Shown: piece after piece, positions 8,270-17,203 of the stretch | Layout: each line of letters opens with the position of its first letter | Position numbering within the stretch: position 1 is the stretch's first letter | Source: Halopseudomonas litoralis | GTDB lineage: Bacteria > Pseudomonadota > Gammaproteobacteria > Pseudomonadales > Pseudomonadaceae | Assembly (NCBI RefSeq): GCF_900105005.1 | Contig: NZ_LT629748.1 | Location: forward strand, 1,612,001-1,676,000 | Direction of reading: 5' to 3' | Length of the DNA stretch: 64,000 bases | Translations under genes and position numbers: made by a program | The notes under the pieces: model-generated | Database searches by the model: none | What the model saw: the letters and a program-made list of their open reading frames with translations, nothing else | What the model was told of the DNA's origin: nothing

Positions 8270-10717
8270 ATGTTGAATCTCGCCGAATACCGTCAACGTC
8301 CCGCGCTGCTGGCCGACTGGTTGCCCTGGGCCGGGCTTGTCGCGCCGGGCGTTGTTCTGAACAAGGATGGATCGTTTCAGAGAACGGCCCGTTTCCGTGG
8401 GCCAGACCTGGACAGCGCGACACACAGCGAACTGATCGCCACATCGGCGCGGCTCAACAATGCGCTACGCCGTTTGGGGTCGGGCTGGGCTTTGTTCATT
8501 GAGGCCGAGCGCCGAACAGCGGCGGATTATCCGCACTCGGACTTTCCCGAACCGCTGTCCTGGCTCGTGGATGAGGAACGCCGCGCCGCGTTTGAAGAGT
8601 CGAGTAGCCACTTTGAAAGCGCTTATCACCTGACGATGGTCTTTCTGCCGCCGGAGGAGTCCCGTGCCCGTGCGGCCAAGCTGCTGTATGAGAACACGCC
8701 CAGCGCGGGTGTGGATTGGCGCGAACGTCTGGCCGCGTTTATCGCAGAAACGGATCGGGTCTTCGACCTGCTCGATGGTGTGATGCCGGAGATTGCCTGG
8801 CTGGATGACAGCCAGACACTGACCTATCTGCACGCGACCATCTCAACACGGCGTTACCCCATTGGTGTGCCAGAAGTGCCGTTCCATCTCGACGCGCTGC
8901 TGGCCGATTCGGCGCTGGTCGGTGGTCTGGCACCCATGCTGGGCGACCAGCACCTGCGGGTGGTGTCGGTGCGCGGTTTTCCAACGTCGACCTGGCCAGG
9001 GTTGCTGGATGACCTGAACCGTCTTGGCTTTGCTTATCGCTGGTCAACCCGGTTCCTGTGTATGGACAAGGCCGAGGCGGAAAAGGAACTGGTCCGGCTG
9101 CGCCGCCAGTGGTTCGCAAAAAGAAAGAACGTGGTCGCGCTGTTGCGTGAAACCATCTTCCAGCAGGAAAGCCCGCTGGTCGATACCGATGCCGACAACA
9201 AGGCAGCCGACGCGGATGCGGCCTTGCAGGAGATGGGCAGCGACCAGGTGGCGTTTGGTTATGTTACGGCGACGGTGACTGTTCTTGATGACGATGCGGC
9301 CCGCGCCGATGAAAAACTGCGCCTGATCGAGCGCGTTATTCAGGGCCGGGGGTTTGTCACTATTCCCGAGACGCTGAATGCCGTCGATGCCTGGCTGTCG
9401 TCGATTCCGGGCAATGCCTACGCCAACGTGCGCCAACCCATCATCTCGACCTTGAACCTCGCGCATCTGATGCCGGTGTCGGCGGTATGGGCGGGGCCGC
9501 AGCGCAATGAGCATCTGGATGGGCCGCCCCTGATTGTGACCCGCACCGATGGCGCGACGCCGTTCCGGCTGGTCACGCACATCGGCGACGTGGGCCATAC
9601 CTTGGTGGCTGGCCCGACCGGTATGGGCAAGTCGGTATTGCTGGCGACGCTGGCCTTGCAGTTCCGTCGCTATCCCGGTTCGCGCATTTTCGCCTTCGAT
9701 ATGGGCTGCTCCATGCGCGCCACCATCCTGGGGCTGGGCGGCGAGCATTACGACCTGGGCAATGACGGCGAGATCGCCTTCCAGCCGCTGGCCCGTATCG
9801 ACCAGGAGGGCTATCGCACCTGGGCCGCCGAGTGGGTCGAAGGACGGCTGCTGCATGAGGGTATGGCGATTGGCCCGGACGAGAAGGCGGTTATCTGGTC
9901 GGCGCTGGGCAGCCTTGCCGGTGCGCCGGTGGAACAGCGCACGCTCACCGGCCTGTCGGTGTTGCTGCAATCCAACGCGCTACGTCAGGGACTGTCGCCC
10001 TATGTGCTCGGCGGTGCCCACGGCAAGCTGCTTGATGCGGATTCGGATCGCCTGGGTTCCGGTTCCGTGCAGTGCTTCGAGATGGAAGAACTGATGCACA
10101 GCAAAGCGGCGGTGCTGGCCGTGCTGGGTTATCTGTTTGCACGCTTTGATGAACGCTTCGATGGTGCGCCCACGCTGTTGATTCTCGATGAGGCCTGGCT
10201 GTTTCTCGATGACTCGGTGTTCGCCGCGCGCATCCGCCAGTGGCTCAAGACCCTGCGCAAGAAAAACGTGTCGGTGATCTTCGCCACGCAGAGTCTGGCT
10301 GACATCCAGAACTCCAGCATTGCTCCGGCCATCGTGGAGAGCTGCGCCAGTCGCATCTTTCTGCCCAATCCGCAGGCGACCGAGCCGCAGATCCGTTCGA
10401 TCTACCAGGGCTTCGGCTTGAACAGCCGCCAGATCCGCATCGTCGCCGAAGCGGTGCCCAAGCGCGACTACTACTACCAGTCGCGGCTGGGAAATCGCCT
10501 GTTCGACCTCGATCTGGGACCAGCCGCGTTGGCCTTTGCGGGCGCGTCCTCGCCGCAAGCGCAACGCGATATGGACCGCGTGCTGGCCGACACCAGCCTG
10601 TCCGATTTCGCGGCCGCCTGGCTGCGCCATTGCGGTCTGGACTGGGCGGCCGATGTGTTGCCATCCGCGCCATCTGCCGCTGCCGTTCTTTCTCAACCAC
10701 TGGAGAACCTGCCATGA
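8270..10717 (+). CDS. trbE: TrbE, VirB4-family conjugative ATPase
   Basis: An 815-residue ATPase, the largest component of the mating-pair apparatus. I chose ATG 8270 (MLNLAEYRQRPALLADWLPW) because AGGGGAAT precedes it and this is the family's normal N-terminus; a longer in-frame extension runs through trbD in another frame and is not credible. The CagE/VirB4 N-terminal domain covers about residues 175-385. The Walker A is AGPTGMGKSVLLATLAL (about 447), the Walker B LLILDEAWLFLDD (about 636), and a Q/R region follows (VIFATQSLADIQNSSI). Length and motifs are intact. Confidence 0.95.
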   Translation: MLNLAEYRQRPALLADWLPWAGLVAPGVVLNKDGSFQRTARFRGPDLDSATHSELIATSARLNNALRRLGSGWALFIEAERRTAADYPHSDFPEPLSWLVDEERRAAFEESSSHFESAYHLTMVFLPPEESRARAAKLLYENTPSAGVDWRERLAAFIAETDRVFDLLDGVMPEIAWLDDSQTLTYLHATISTRRYPIGVPEVPFHLDALLADSALVGGLAPMLGDQHLRVVSVRGFPTSTWPGLLDDLNRLGFAYRWSTRFLCMDKAEAEKELVRLRRQWFAKRKNVVALLRETIFQQESPLVDTDADNKAADADAALQEMGSDQVAFGYVTATVTVLDDDAARADEKLRLIERVIQGRGFVTIPETLNAVDAWLSSIPGNAYANVRQPIISTLNLAHLMPVSAVWAGPQRNEHLDGPPLIVTRTDGATPFRLVTHIGDVGHTLVAGPTGMGKSVLLATLALQFRRYPGSRIFAFDMGCSMRATILGLGGEHYDLGNDGEIAFQPLARIDQEGYRTWAAEWVEGRLLHEGMAIGPDEKAVIWSALGSLAGAPVEQRTLTGLSVLLQSNALRQGLSPYVLGGAHGKLLDADSDRLGSGSVQCFEMEELMHSKAAVLAVLGYLFARFDERFDGAPTLLILDEAWLFLDDSVFAARIRQWLKTLRKKNVSVIFATQSLADIQNSSIAPAIVESCASRIFLPNPQATEPQIRSIYQGFGLNSRQIRIVAEAVPKRDYYYQSRLGNRLFDLDLGPAALAFAGASSPQAQRDMDRVLADTSLSDFAAAWLRHCGLDWAADVLPSAPSAAAVLSQPLENLP

Positions 10718-11457
10718 AGACCCGACCCCGTTTGCTGTCCGTTTCACTTGCTGCCGTGCTGGCTGGCTCTCTACTACTGGTACAGCCCGCGACCGCCTTC
10801 ACCGTGATTGATCCGACCAACCTGATCCAAAACACGTTGACCGCGATCCGCACGCTGGAGCAGATCAACAACCAGATCAATCAGCTTCAGAACGAAGCGC
10901 AGATGCTGATGAACCAGGCGCGCAATCTGGCCAATCTGGATTTCAACATCGTCAACCGTCTGCGCTCGACCCTGGCGACCACCGAACGGCTGATTGCCGA
11001 GGCGCAAGGGCTGGCCTATGACGTGACGGCCATGGATCGGGAGTTTGCACGGCTCTATCCCGATCACTATGCCGCCACCGTCAGCGGCGACCAGATGGCC
11101 CTTGATGCGCGGGAGCGCTGGAAGAACACCCTCGACGGCCTGCACACCGCGATGCGTATGCAGGCGCAGGTGTCGCAGAACCTGGCGCAGGACGAAAGCG
11201 CGCTGGCTGATCTGGTCGGCCAGAGTCAATCAGCTACGGGCGCACTGCAAGCGGCCCAGGCCACCAACCAGCTTCTGGCCTTGCAGGCAAAGCAGTCCAT
11301 CCAGGCGCAGCAACTCCAGATCACGCAGGACCGCGCGGCATCGCTGGAACTGGCGCGCCAAGCGGCGGCGACCGAGCGTTCCCGTGAGGTGCGACGGCGC
11401 TTCCACGGGGACGGCACGCCGTACACACCACATCCCGTGCGGTTCTACGGCAACTGA
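10714..11457 (+). CDS. trbJ: TrbJ, VirB5-like periplasmic conjugation protein
   Basis: A 247-residue secreted protein. The signal peptide covers residues 1-28 (MKTRPRLLSVSLAAVLAGSL, then LLVQPATAF), with cleavage likely after ATA. The mature part is almost entirely helical (EQINNQINQLQNEAQMLMNQ and following), as in VirB5/TrbJ minor pilus components that sit at the pilus tip and contact recipients. Its start overlaps the trbE stop. The C-terminus RRRFHGDGTPYTPHPVRFYG shares a striking motif with the exclusion lipoprotein at 3585-3839. The trbK gene found here in RP4 is absent; trbL follows 12 bases later. Confidence 0.9.
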   Translation: MKTRPRLLSVSLAAVLAGSLLLVQPATAFTVIDPTNLIQNTLTAIRTLEQINNQINQLQNEAQMLMNQARNLANLDFNIVNRLRSTLATTERLIAEAQGLAYDVTAMDREFARLYPDHYAATVSGDQMALDARERWKNTLDGLHTAMRMQAQVSQNLAQDESALADLVGQSQSATGALQAAQATNQLLALQAKQSIQAQQLQITQDRAASLELARQAAATERSREVRRRFHGDGTPYTPHPVRFYGN

Positions 11458-11469
11458 TGGAGATCGGCC

Positions 11470-12855
11470 ATGAATGACGTGACGGTCATTGACCGCTTCC
11501 TTGATACGTTCTCGCGCTACATCGACTCGGGCTTTGGACTGCTGCAAGGCGAAGTCGCGTTTCTCACGGCCACGTTGATCGTCATCGACATGACCATCGC
11601 CGGGTTGTACTGGGCCATGAGCCACGCGACCGGCCAGGGCGATGACGTCATCGCCAAGCTGCTGCGCAAGGTGCTCTATGTCGGTGCCTTCGCCTACATC
11701 ATCGGCAACTTCAACTGGCTGGCGGGCATTGTGTTCCGGTCATTTGCCGGTCTGGGTCTGATGGCTACCGGCTCGACCTTGAGCATGGAGAACTTTCTGC
11801 AACCGGGAAGACTGGCCAAGGTCGGTATCGACGCGGGCGCGCCGATTCTGGAGCAGATCGGTGATCTGGCGGGGTTTCCCGAGGTCTTCACCAACCTTGA
11901 CCCCATCGTGGTGCTGTTCCTGGCCTGGCTGGTGGTGATTCTGTGTTTCTTTGTACTGGCGGTGCAGCTGTTCATCACGCTGATCGAGTTCAAGCTGACC
12001 ACGCTCGCCGGTTTTGTACTGGTGCCGTTTGCGCTGTGGAACAAGACCTCGTTTCTCGCTGAAAAGGTGCTGGGCAATGTGGTGTCGTCGGGCGTCAAGG
12101 TGTTGGTGCTGGCGGTGATTGTCGGCATCGGCTCGGGCCTGTTCGCGGAATTTCAGACCGTGCCGGATGAGCCCTCCGTTGACCATGCGTTGGTGGTGAT
12201 GCTGGCGTCCCTGGCATTGCTTGCCCTCGGCATCTTCGGGCCAGGCATTGCCACCGGACTGATTTCTGGCGGGCCGCAGCTTGGAGCCGGAGCCATGGCC
12301 GGTGCGGCTGTCGGTGCAGCCGGTACAGCCGTGGCTATTGGCGCTGCGGCCACCGGTGCCGGGGCTGCGGTAGCCGCTGGAGCGCGGATGGCACCCGGCG
12401 CAGCCCGCATGGCAGCCAGCGGTGCGCGCTCGATGGCGTCCACCGCCAGCAGCGCCACATCCGCATTTCAGGCGGGTTCAGCAGGTGTCGGAGGTGGTTT
12501 CAAAGGCGCTGCCGCTGGCGTGGGCAATGTTGCGAGGACTGGTGCCCACGCGGCTAACCAGAAGGTTACCGCCGGGGGGCACTCGCTTAAAGAGCGGGCT
12601 GCCGCCGCCATTGCTCCCGCTCCACAGGCATCCGGCGTCAGTGCCGGTGCCGGTGCTGGTGCGGCATCTGGCAGCGGTTCTGCCGCACCAGATAGCGAAG
12701 GGGCACCCGTCAAGCAGGAACAACCCGCTTGGGCCAAGCGCCTGCATCGTCGCCAGCAGATTACTCAGGCCGCTACGACAGCCGCACACACGCTGCGCGG
12801 TGGCGACGGCGGTGGCTCGGGTTCTGGCCCGAGTCTGCGCGATTCCGATTCATAA
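11470..12855 (+). CDS. trbL: TrbL, VirB6-family polytopic membrane protein
   Basis: A 461-residue inner-membrane channel component. Residues 1-265 hold about six to seven TM segments (for example VVLFLAWLVVILCFFVLAV and SLALLALGIFGPGIATGLI). From about residue 270 it becomes an Ala/Gly-rich, low-complexity tail ending in basic and Gly/Ser-rich segments (WAKRLHRRQQITQAA; GGDGGGSGSGPS). That is normal for TrbL. GGAGATCGGCC precedes the ATG. TrbL is required for DNA passage across the inner membrane. Confidence 0.92.
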   Translation: MNDVTVIDRFLDTFSRYIDSGFGLLQGEVAFLTATLIVIDMTIAGLYWAMSHATGQGDDVIAKLLRKVLYVGAFAYIIGNFNWLAGIVFRSFAGLGLMATGSTLSMENFLQPGRLAKVGIDAGAPILEQIGDLAGFPEVFTNLDPIVVLFLAWLVVILCFFVLAVQLFITLIEFKLTTLAGFVLVPFALWNKTSFLAEKVLGNVVSSGVKVLVLAVIVGIGSGLFAEFQTVPDEPSVDHALVVMLASLALLALGIFGPGIATGLISGGPQLGAGAMAGAAVGAAGTAVAIGAAATGAGAAVAAGARMAPGAARMAASGARSMASTASSATSAFQAGSAGVGGGFKGAAAGVGNVARTGAHAANQKVTAGGHSLKERAAAAIAPAPQASGVSAGAGAGAASGSGSAAPDSEGAPVKQEQPAWAKRLHRRQQITQAATTAAHTLRGGDGGGSGSGPSLRDSDS

Positions 12856-12867
12856 GGAGAGAAGATC

Positions 12868-13572
12868 ATGCGATTCAAACGACCGCAGGTGCGCTATGCC
12901 GATACACCGCAACCTGCTACCCCGTACCAATCCGCTGCCCAGGTCTGGGATGAGCGGATTGGTTCAGCCCGCGTGCAGGCGAAGAACTGGCGCTTGATGG
13001 CCTTCGGTTGCCTGGTGCTGGCCTTGCTGATGGCAGGCGGCCTGGTCTGGCGCTCGGTGCAGTCCATCGTCACGCCCTACGTCATCGAGGTGGATCAGGC
13101 AGGTCAGGTGCGTGCGGTGGGCGAAGCCGCCACGCCCTATAAGCCCAACGACGCCCAGACCGCGCACCATCTGGCGCGCTTTATTGGGCTGGTGCGCTCG
13201 CTGTCCATCGACCCCATCGTGGTGCGGCAGAACTGGCTCGACGCCTATGACTACACCACCGACAAGGGGGCGGCGGTACTCAACGATTACGCTCGCACCA
13301 ATGACCCGTTCACCCGCATCGGTAAGGAATCGGTGACGGTGCAGATCACCAGCGTAGTCCGCGCCAGCGACACGTCATTCAACGTGCGCTGGACGGAACG
13401 CCGCTACGCCAATGGCGCGGCCGCCGGACTGGAGCGGTGGACGGCGGTGGTGTCCACCGTCCTGCAAACCCCACGCAGCGAAGAGCGCCTGCGCCGCAAC
13501 CCGCTGGGCATCTACGTCAATGGTCTGGCGTGGAGCCGTGAACTGGATTCATCTGAAGGAGTAAAGCCATGA
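12868..13572 (+). CDS. trbF: TrbF, VirB8-family scaffold protein
   Basis: A 234-residue bitopic protein: a short cytoplasmic N-terminus, one TM helix (about residues 43-65, LMAFGCLVLALLMAGGLVW), then a periplasmic VirB8 fold (IVTPYVIEVDQAGQVRAVG, then WTERRYANGAAAGLERWTAV). VirB8 proteins nucleate the core complex and touch most other subunits. AAGGAGAG stands eight bases before the ATG. It overlaps trbG by four bases. Confidence 0.93.
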   Translation: MRFKRPQVRYADTPQPATPYQSAAQVWDERIGSARVQAKNWRLMAFGCLVLALLMAGGLVWRSVQSIVTPYVIEVDQAGQVRAVGEAATPYKPNDAQTAHHLARFIGLVRSLSIDPIVVRQNWLDAYDYTTDKGAAVLNDYARTNDPFTRIGKESVTVQITSVVRASDTSFNVRWTERRYANGAAAGLERWTAVVSTVLQTPRSEERLRRNPLGIYVNGLAWSRELDSSEGVKP

Positions 13573-14570
13573 ATGTGGATTTCAGTAAATACGGCTTGCC
13601 GCTGATCCTGTTGATTCTGTTTGCCTTGTCGGGCTGCGCCACACAGGGCAAACCGCCGCCCGCCATTTCGCTGGATGAGCCGGTGCAGGCACAGGCGCTA
13701 CCAGAGCCGCCCGCACCCATTGAGGTGGTGGCGGTTCCCGAACCCTTGCCTTTGCCCGCGCAGTTGAAACCACTGCCGGGTATGGAGGAGGTGAAACCCG
13801 TGCCAGAACCGACAGATGAAAAGGTGCGGGTGTCGCGGGCCAATCAGGAAGCGCGCATCGCGCCCACGCGGGAAGGCTACGTCAATGCCATCCAGGTCTG
13901 GCCGTACACCGATGGCGCGTTGTATCAGGTCTATGCGTCCGTGGGCCGCGTGACCGTGATCGCGCTCCAGCCCGGCGAGGATCTGGTGACGGTGGCCGCT
14001 GGCGATACCGTGCGCTGGATCGTCGGCGACACGTCCAGCGGCAGCGGTGCTGATCTGCGCGTCAATGTGCTGGTCAAGCCCATCCGCTCGGGCCTCAAGA
14101 CCAATCTGGTCATCACCACCAGCCGCCGCACCTATCTTCTGGAGCTGACTTCAACCGAAAAGGCGTGGATGGCGTCGGTATCCTGGGACTACCCGAAAGA
14201 CCGAATGCTGGCCTTGCAGCGCCAGGCGCACGCGGCCAGCGCTGCCGCGCCGGTCGATACCGGCTTGTCGCTGGAAAATATTCGCTTCCGCTACGCGATC
14301 AGCGGCAGCAATCCGCCGTGGAAGCCGGTGCGGGCGTTTGATGATGGCGAGAAGGTCTATATCCAGTTCCCCGGTGGGATTGCCCAAGGCGAGCTACCAC
14401 CACTGTTCGTGATCGGCGCACAGGGTGATGGCCAACTGGTGAACTACCGCTTTCGCTCGCCGTACTACATCGTGGATCGCCTGTTTGGCGCGGCTGAATT
14501 ACGCCTCGGGGCCGACAAGGGCGACGTGGTGCGTATCGAGCGCACCGATGGCGTAGCGCAGAGGAATTGA
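13569..14570 (+). CDS. trbG: TrbG, VirB9-family outer-membrane-complex protein
   Basis: A 333-residue protein with a lipoprotein-like signal (LILFALSGCATQG, Cys near residue 23), a Pro/Glu-rich linker (about 30-85), and a VirB9/CagX domain. The linker may span the periplasm. The conserved VirB9 segments are AIQVWPYTDGALYQVYASVG, TNLVITTSRRTYLLELTS, and the C-terminal YIQFPGGIAQGELPPLFVIG. It forms the outer-membrane core ring with TrbI. The presence of a lipobox suggests that it is lipidated, so it may also take on part of the VirB7/TrbH role, for which no separate gene is seen. Confidence 0.92.
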   Translation: MNVDFSKYGLPLILLILFALSGCATQGKPPPAISLDEPVQAQALPEPPAPIEVVAVPEPLPLPAQLKPLPGMEEVKPVPEPTDEKVRVSRANQEARIAPTREGYVNAIQVWPYTDGALYQVYASVGRVTVIALQPGEDLVTVAAGDTVRWIVGDTSSGSGADLRVNVLVKPIRSGLKTNLVITTSRRTYLLELTSTEKAWMASVSWDYPKDRMLALQRQAHAASAAAPVDTGLSLENIRFRYAISGSNPPWKPVRAFDDGEKVYIQFPGGIAQGELPPLFVIGAQGDGQLVNYRFRSPYYIVDRLFGAAELRLGADKGDVVRIERTDGVAQRN

Positions 14571-14572
14571 CC

Positions 14573-15868
14573 ATGAACCAGGATAATCCCGCTGATGTTC
14601 CGGTGCCGGACGTGCCGCCCAAAGCGGCCCCGGACACCGTGGCGCTGCGCGCTCAACCGCGTTCGGTGACGCGGCTGAACCGCCGCATGCTCGCCGCGTT
14701 GTGCGGCGGCCTGGCGGTCGCGGTACTGGGTGCCTTGATGTGGTCACTGCAACCGCAGCGGCGTGGGGCTAACGAATCGACCGAGCTGTACAACGTGGAT
14801 CGGGTGTCGCGCTCCGAAGGGCTCGACCAGCTTCCGGCTGATTATTCCAAGCTGCCGCCGACCTTGCCTCCCAATGTGCCTGAACTGGGGCCGCCGCTGC
14901 CGGGCGACCTGGGGCCAGCCATCGTGAGGTCGCAGCAGCCAGCCGTGGCCGCTTATGCGGCCCCAGGTCATGACCCGGTCGAGGCGGAACGTCTGGCGCG
15001 CTTGAAGGAGGCCGAGGAAGCGGCGGCTTCGTCGGTGTTCTTCCGAACGGGCACGCAAACGGCTGCGCCGGTAGCGCAATCACAGGTCGAATCCGCACCG
15101 GGCTTTGCCGCCAATGCGGCCTTCGACCCACTGGCCGCTGGCCCGGCCTCGACGGCAGCCCAGCCAGCCGATCCGACTGCCGTGCAAAACCGGCAAGACC
15201 AGAAAGAAATGTTCCTGGCTGGTGGTTCTACGGAAACTCGTAATTCCGGCAATCTGCAAATGCCAGCCTCACCGTACCAGGTCATGGCCGGGACGGTGAT
15301 TGCCGGGGCATTGGTGACCGGCATCAAGTCCGACCTGCCGGGCGATGTGATCGCCACGGTGACGGAACCGGTCTACGACACGGCCACCGGAAAACTCCTG
15401 CTGATCCCGCAGGGTTCGCGCATTCTGGGTAAGTACAACAGCCAGGTGAGTTACGGCCAGAGCCGGGTGCAGGTGATGTGGAACCGCATCATCCTGCCGG
15501 ATACGTCCTCGCTGACGCTCGACAATCTGGTTGGCACCGATGCCGCTGGCTACGCCGGTCTGGAGGATGGCGTCGATTGGCATTGGGATCGTATCTTCGC
15601 CGGTGCCGTACTGACGACCTTGCTGGGCGTTGGTGCAGAACTAGCCGCACCGGAGAACCGACAGGACGGTGATCGCATCATCATCGCCGGGCGCGACAGC
15701 GCACAGGACAGTATCAATCAGGTCGGGCAGGAAATGACCCGCCGCAACCTCAACATCCAGCCCACACTGACCAATCGGCCCGGCCTGCCGGTTCGGATCA
15801 TTGTTAACAAGGATTTAGTTCTGCGCCCGTACCAGCCCTTATTTTTCAATCGAGGTACATCACGATGA
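14573..15868 (+). CDS. trbI: TrbI, VirB10-family energy-sensing core protein
   Basis: A 431-residue protein that spans both membranes. It has a cytoplasmic N-terminus, one TM helix near residues 40-60 (LAALCGGLAVAVLGALMWSL), a Pro-rich periplasmic linker (YSKLPPTLPPNVPELGPPLP), and a VirB10/TrbI beta-barrel domain from about 225 (PYQVMAGTVIAGALVTGIKS; IPQGSRILGKYNSQVSYGQS). ATG 14573 is chosen over an in-frame TTG two codons upstream because GAGGAA stands eight bases before it. It overlaps the DUF2274 gene by four bases. Confidence 0.93.
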   Translation: MNQDNPADVPVPDVPPKAAPDTVALRAQPRSVTRLNRRMLAALCGGLAVAVLGALMWSLQPQRRGANESTELYNVDRVSRSEGLDQLPADYSKLPPTLPPNVPELGPPLPGDLGPAIVRSQQPAVAAYAAPGHDPVEAERLARLKEAEEAAASSVFFRTGTQTAAPVAQSQVESAPGFAANAAFDPLAAGPASTAAQPADPTAVQNRQDQKEMFLAGGSTETRNSGNLQMPASPYQVMAGTVIAGALVTGIKSDLPGDVIATVTEPVYDTATGKLLLIPQGSRILGKYNSQVSYGQSRVQVMWNRIILPDTSSLTLDNLVGTDAAGYAGLEDGVDWHWDRIFAGAVLTTLLGVGAELAAPENRQDGDRIIIAGRDSAQDSINQVGQEMTRRNLNIQPTLTNRPGLPVRIIVNKDLVLRPYQPLFFNRGTSR

Positions 15869-16113
15869 ATACACCGACCAAGAAATTGCGGCTGGGGCCG
15901 CTACCCAAGACCGAGACCGTCAAGTTGACCTTCGCATGCCCGGTCAGCTTGAAAGCTGACTTGGAACATTATGCCGCACTGCATGCGCAGACCTACGGCG
16001 AAGCAGTCGATGCCGCGACGCTTATTCCGCACATGCTGGAAGCATTCATGGCGGGGGATCGGGGATTCAGGAGAGGGAACGCGGGTAAGGCTGTGCCACC
16101 AAAACCATGCTGA
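15865..16113 (+). CDS. DUF2274 small protein at the end of the trb operon
   Basis: An 82-residue protein with LRLGPLPKTETVKLTFACPV followed by a helical region (LKADLEHYAALHAQTYGEAV) and LIPHMLEAFMAGDRGF. This is the DUF2274 pattern, which in Tn4371-like ICEs closes the trb operon. The predicted strand-helix-helix organisation resembles ribbon-helix-helix DNA-binding proteins, but its job is not established. It overlaps trbI by four bases and ends 58 bases before the convergent defence genes. Confidence 0.85.
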   Translation: MNTPTKKLRLGPLPKTETVKLTFACPVSLKADLEHYAALHAQTYGEAVDAATLIPHMLEAFMAGDRGFRRGNAGKAVPPKPC

Positions 16114-16171
16114 TAATGCACAGCGGCTATGCCGCGCGCCCTTCATTCTACGAATTGGCCTGAAGAAAAAG

Positions 16172-17203
16172 TCAGGATCGCTTGTAGCTCTTCAGCAAAG
16201 CCTCGGGGATGAGCGTCAGGTTTCCTCTTGCCCTTGAACAGGCAACATAGAGCTTGTTGCGTGTCTCCGCGTTGATATCCCGAAAGTTTCCATTTTTCCA
16301 TGCTTTTACGTTAGCGGGATTAAGAACCACACAGACGTCCTGGTATCGGTCTACCCCTTTTGATGCCCCCCAGTTTTGGGAATGGCAAGCATATTTGTGG
16401 TGCTCCTTATAGAACAGCTTCACGGTCTCTGGATCTTCATAGAGGGCGAGCACTGCCTTCGGGTCATCCTCGTACTTAACGACGTTGTCCCAGTCGTTAT
16501 GGGATTCGATTGTGATTCCGATCTTCTCCGTGATGAAATCACAAACATTTTTACTGCATCGGTGACTCTTCTTGAGACTGTCCGTATCGACATCCAGCTT
16601 AGCCGCTTTGAACTTGGCCTTGTAGGCTGTGTAGTCGTTATGAAGGCTAACGTTCACGTTCCCATCGCGACTAGTGTCAAATGTGTGCTGAAAAAAGTCA
16701 CCGACAAACGTGATGTGTAGCTTGGCAGCGCTGATTGCTGTTAAGAAATTGAAGTCATGCCCCGCAAAATCCTGGACTTCGTCCACAAAGAAGACATCGA
16801 AATATTTCTCCATACGCGCCACGACAGAGCCAACCAGATTAGATTGCTCAATGAGCTTGGCAAGGCGGTTGGCGTAAAGCCGACGGCTGGGAGAAATGTA
16901 GCGCCGGTCGTCTGTCAATGCATACCGAGGAAATGTCGGCGGGAGCTTGAATATCACTCCTTTGGTGTTCTTCTTCGAACGCAGAAACGGTCGGTAGCAG
17001 AAGCTGTGTAGAAACCTAAAGTAGGTATAGAGTGTGACGTTTGTCGGAAAGTAGCCGAACCGCTGGATGATCTTGCTGCGCAGATTATCGTGATTCGACT
17101 CGGTGTACGTGACGATGAGGAAGCGTTGCTCCTCATCGAGGCTTGCGACAAGGCGGGAGGTTTTGCCAGAGCCGGCAACGGCAAAGACTACGCTCTTATC
17201 CAT
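16172..17203 (-). CDS. compact UvrD/PcrA-like helicase, GajB-like partner of an OLD nuclease
   Basis: A 343-residue superfamily-1 helicase-like protein. Motif I is FAVAGSGKTSR (residues 8-18), Ia is LIVTYTESN (28-36), II is FVDEVQDF (about 139-146), III is ITFVGDFFQHTF, IV is SLKKSHRCSKNVCDFI, V is WGASKGVDRYQDVCVVL, and VI is KLYVACSRARGNLTLI near the C-terminus. All core motifs are thus present, yet the protein is about half the size of UvrD and clearly shorter than described GajB proteins (near 500), so the 1B/2B insertions must be minimal. It follows the OLD gene with a 16-base overlap, the GajA-GajB order. By eye it is markedly AT-richer than the trb genes, which suggests separate acquisition. 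Confidence 0.78.
   Translation of the reverse strand: MDKSVVFAVAGSGKTSRLVASLDEEQRFLIVTYTESNHDNLRSKIIQRFGYFPTNVTLYTYFRFLHSFCYRPFLRSKKNTKGVIFKLPPTFPRYALTDDRRYISPSRRLYANRLAKLIEQSNLVGSVVARMEKYFDVFFVDEVQDFAGHDFNFLTAISAAKLHITFVGDFFQHTFDTSRDGNVNVSLHNDYTAYKAKFKAAKLDVDTDSLKKSHRCSKNVCDFITEKIGITIESHNDWDNVVKYEDDPKAVLALYEDPETVKLFYKEHHKYACHSQNWGASKGVDRYQDVCVVLNPANVKAWKNGNFRDINAETRNKLYVACSRARGNLTLIPEALLKSYKRS

Larger units (their letters stand above)
1..16113 (+). mobile_element. right part of a trb-type (Tn4371-family-like) integrative conjugative element
   Basis: The order metal-efflux cargo, LysR, EexN lipoprotein, traG, copG, trbBCDEJLFGI, DUF2274 is the conserved transfer end of Tn4371-family ICEs. 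Nearly all genes from traG onward overlap by a few bases or are separated by about ten, so they form one operon for the mating-pair apparatus and its coupling protein. The integrase, relaxase, replication/partition genes and oriT expected for this family lie left of the window. The right boundary is not certain: I searched by eye for the family's TTTTTCAT-like end between DUF2274 and the phage genes and did not find one. It could lie at about 16.1 kb, or beyond the defence genes near 19 kb. Family assignment rests on gene order and protein motifs only. Confidence 0.8.
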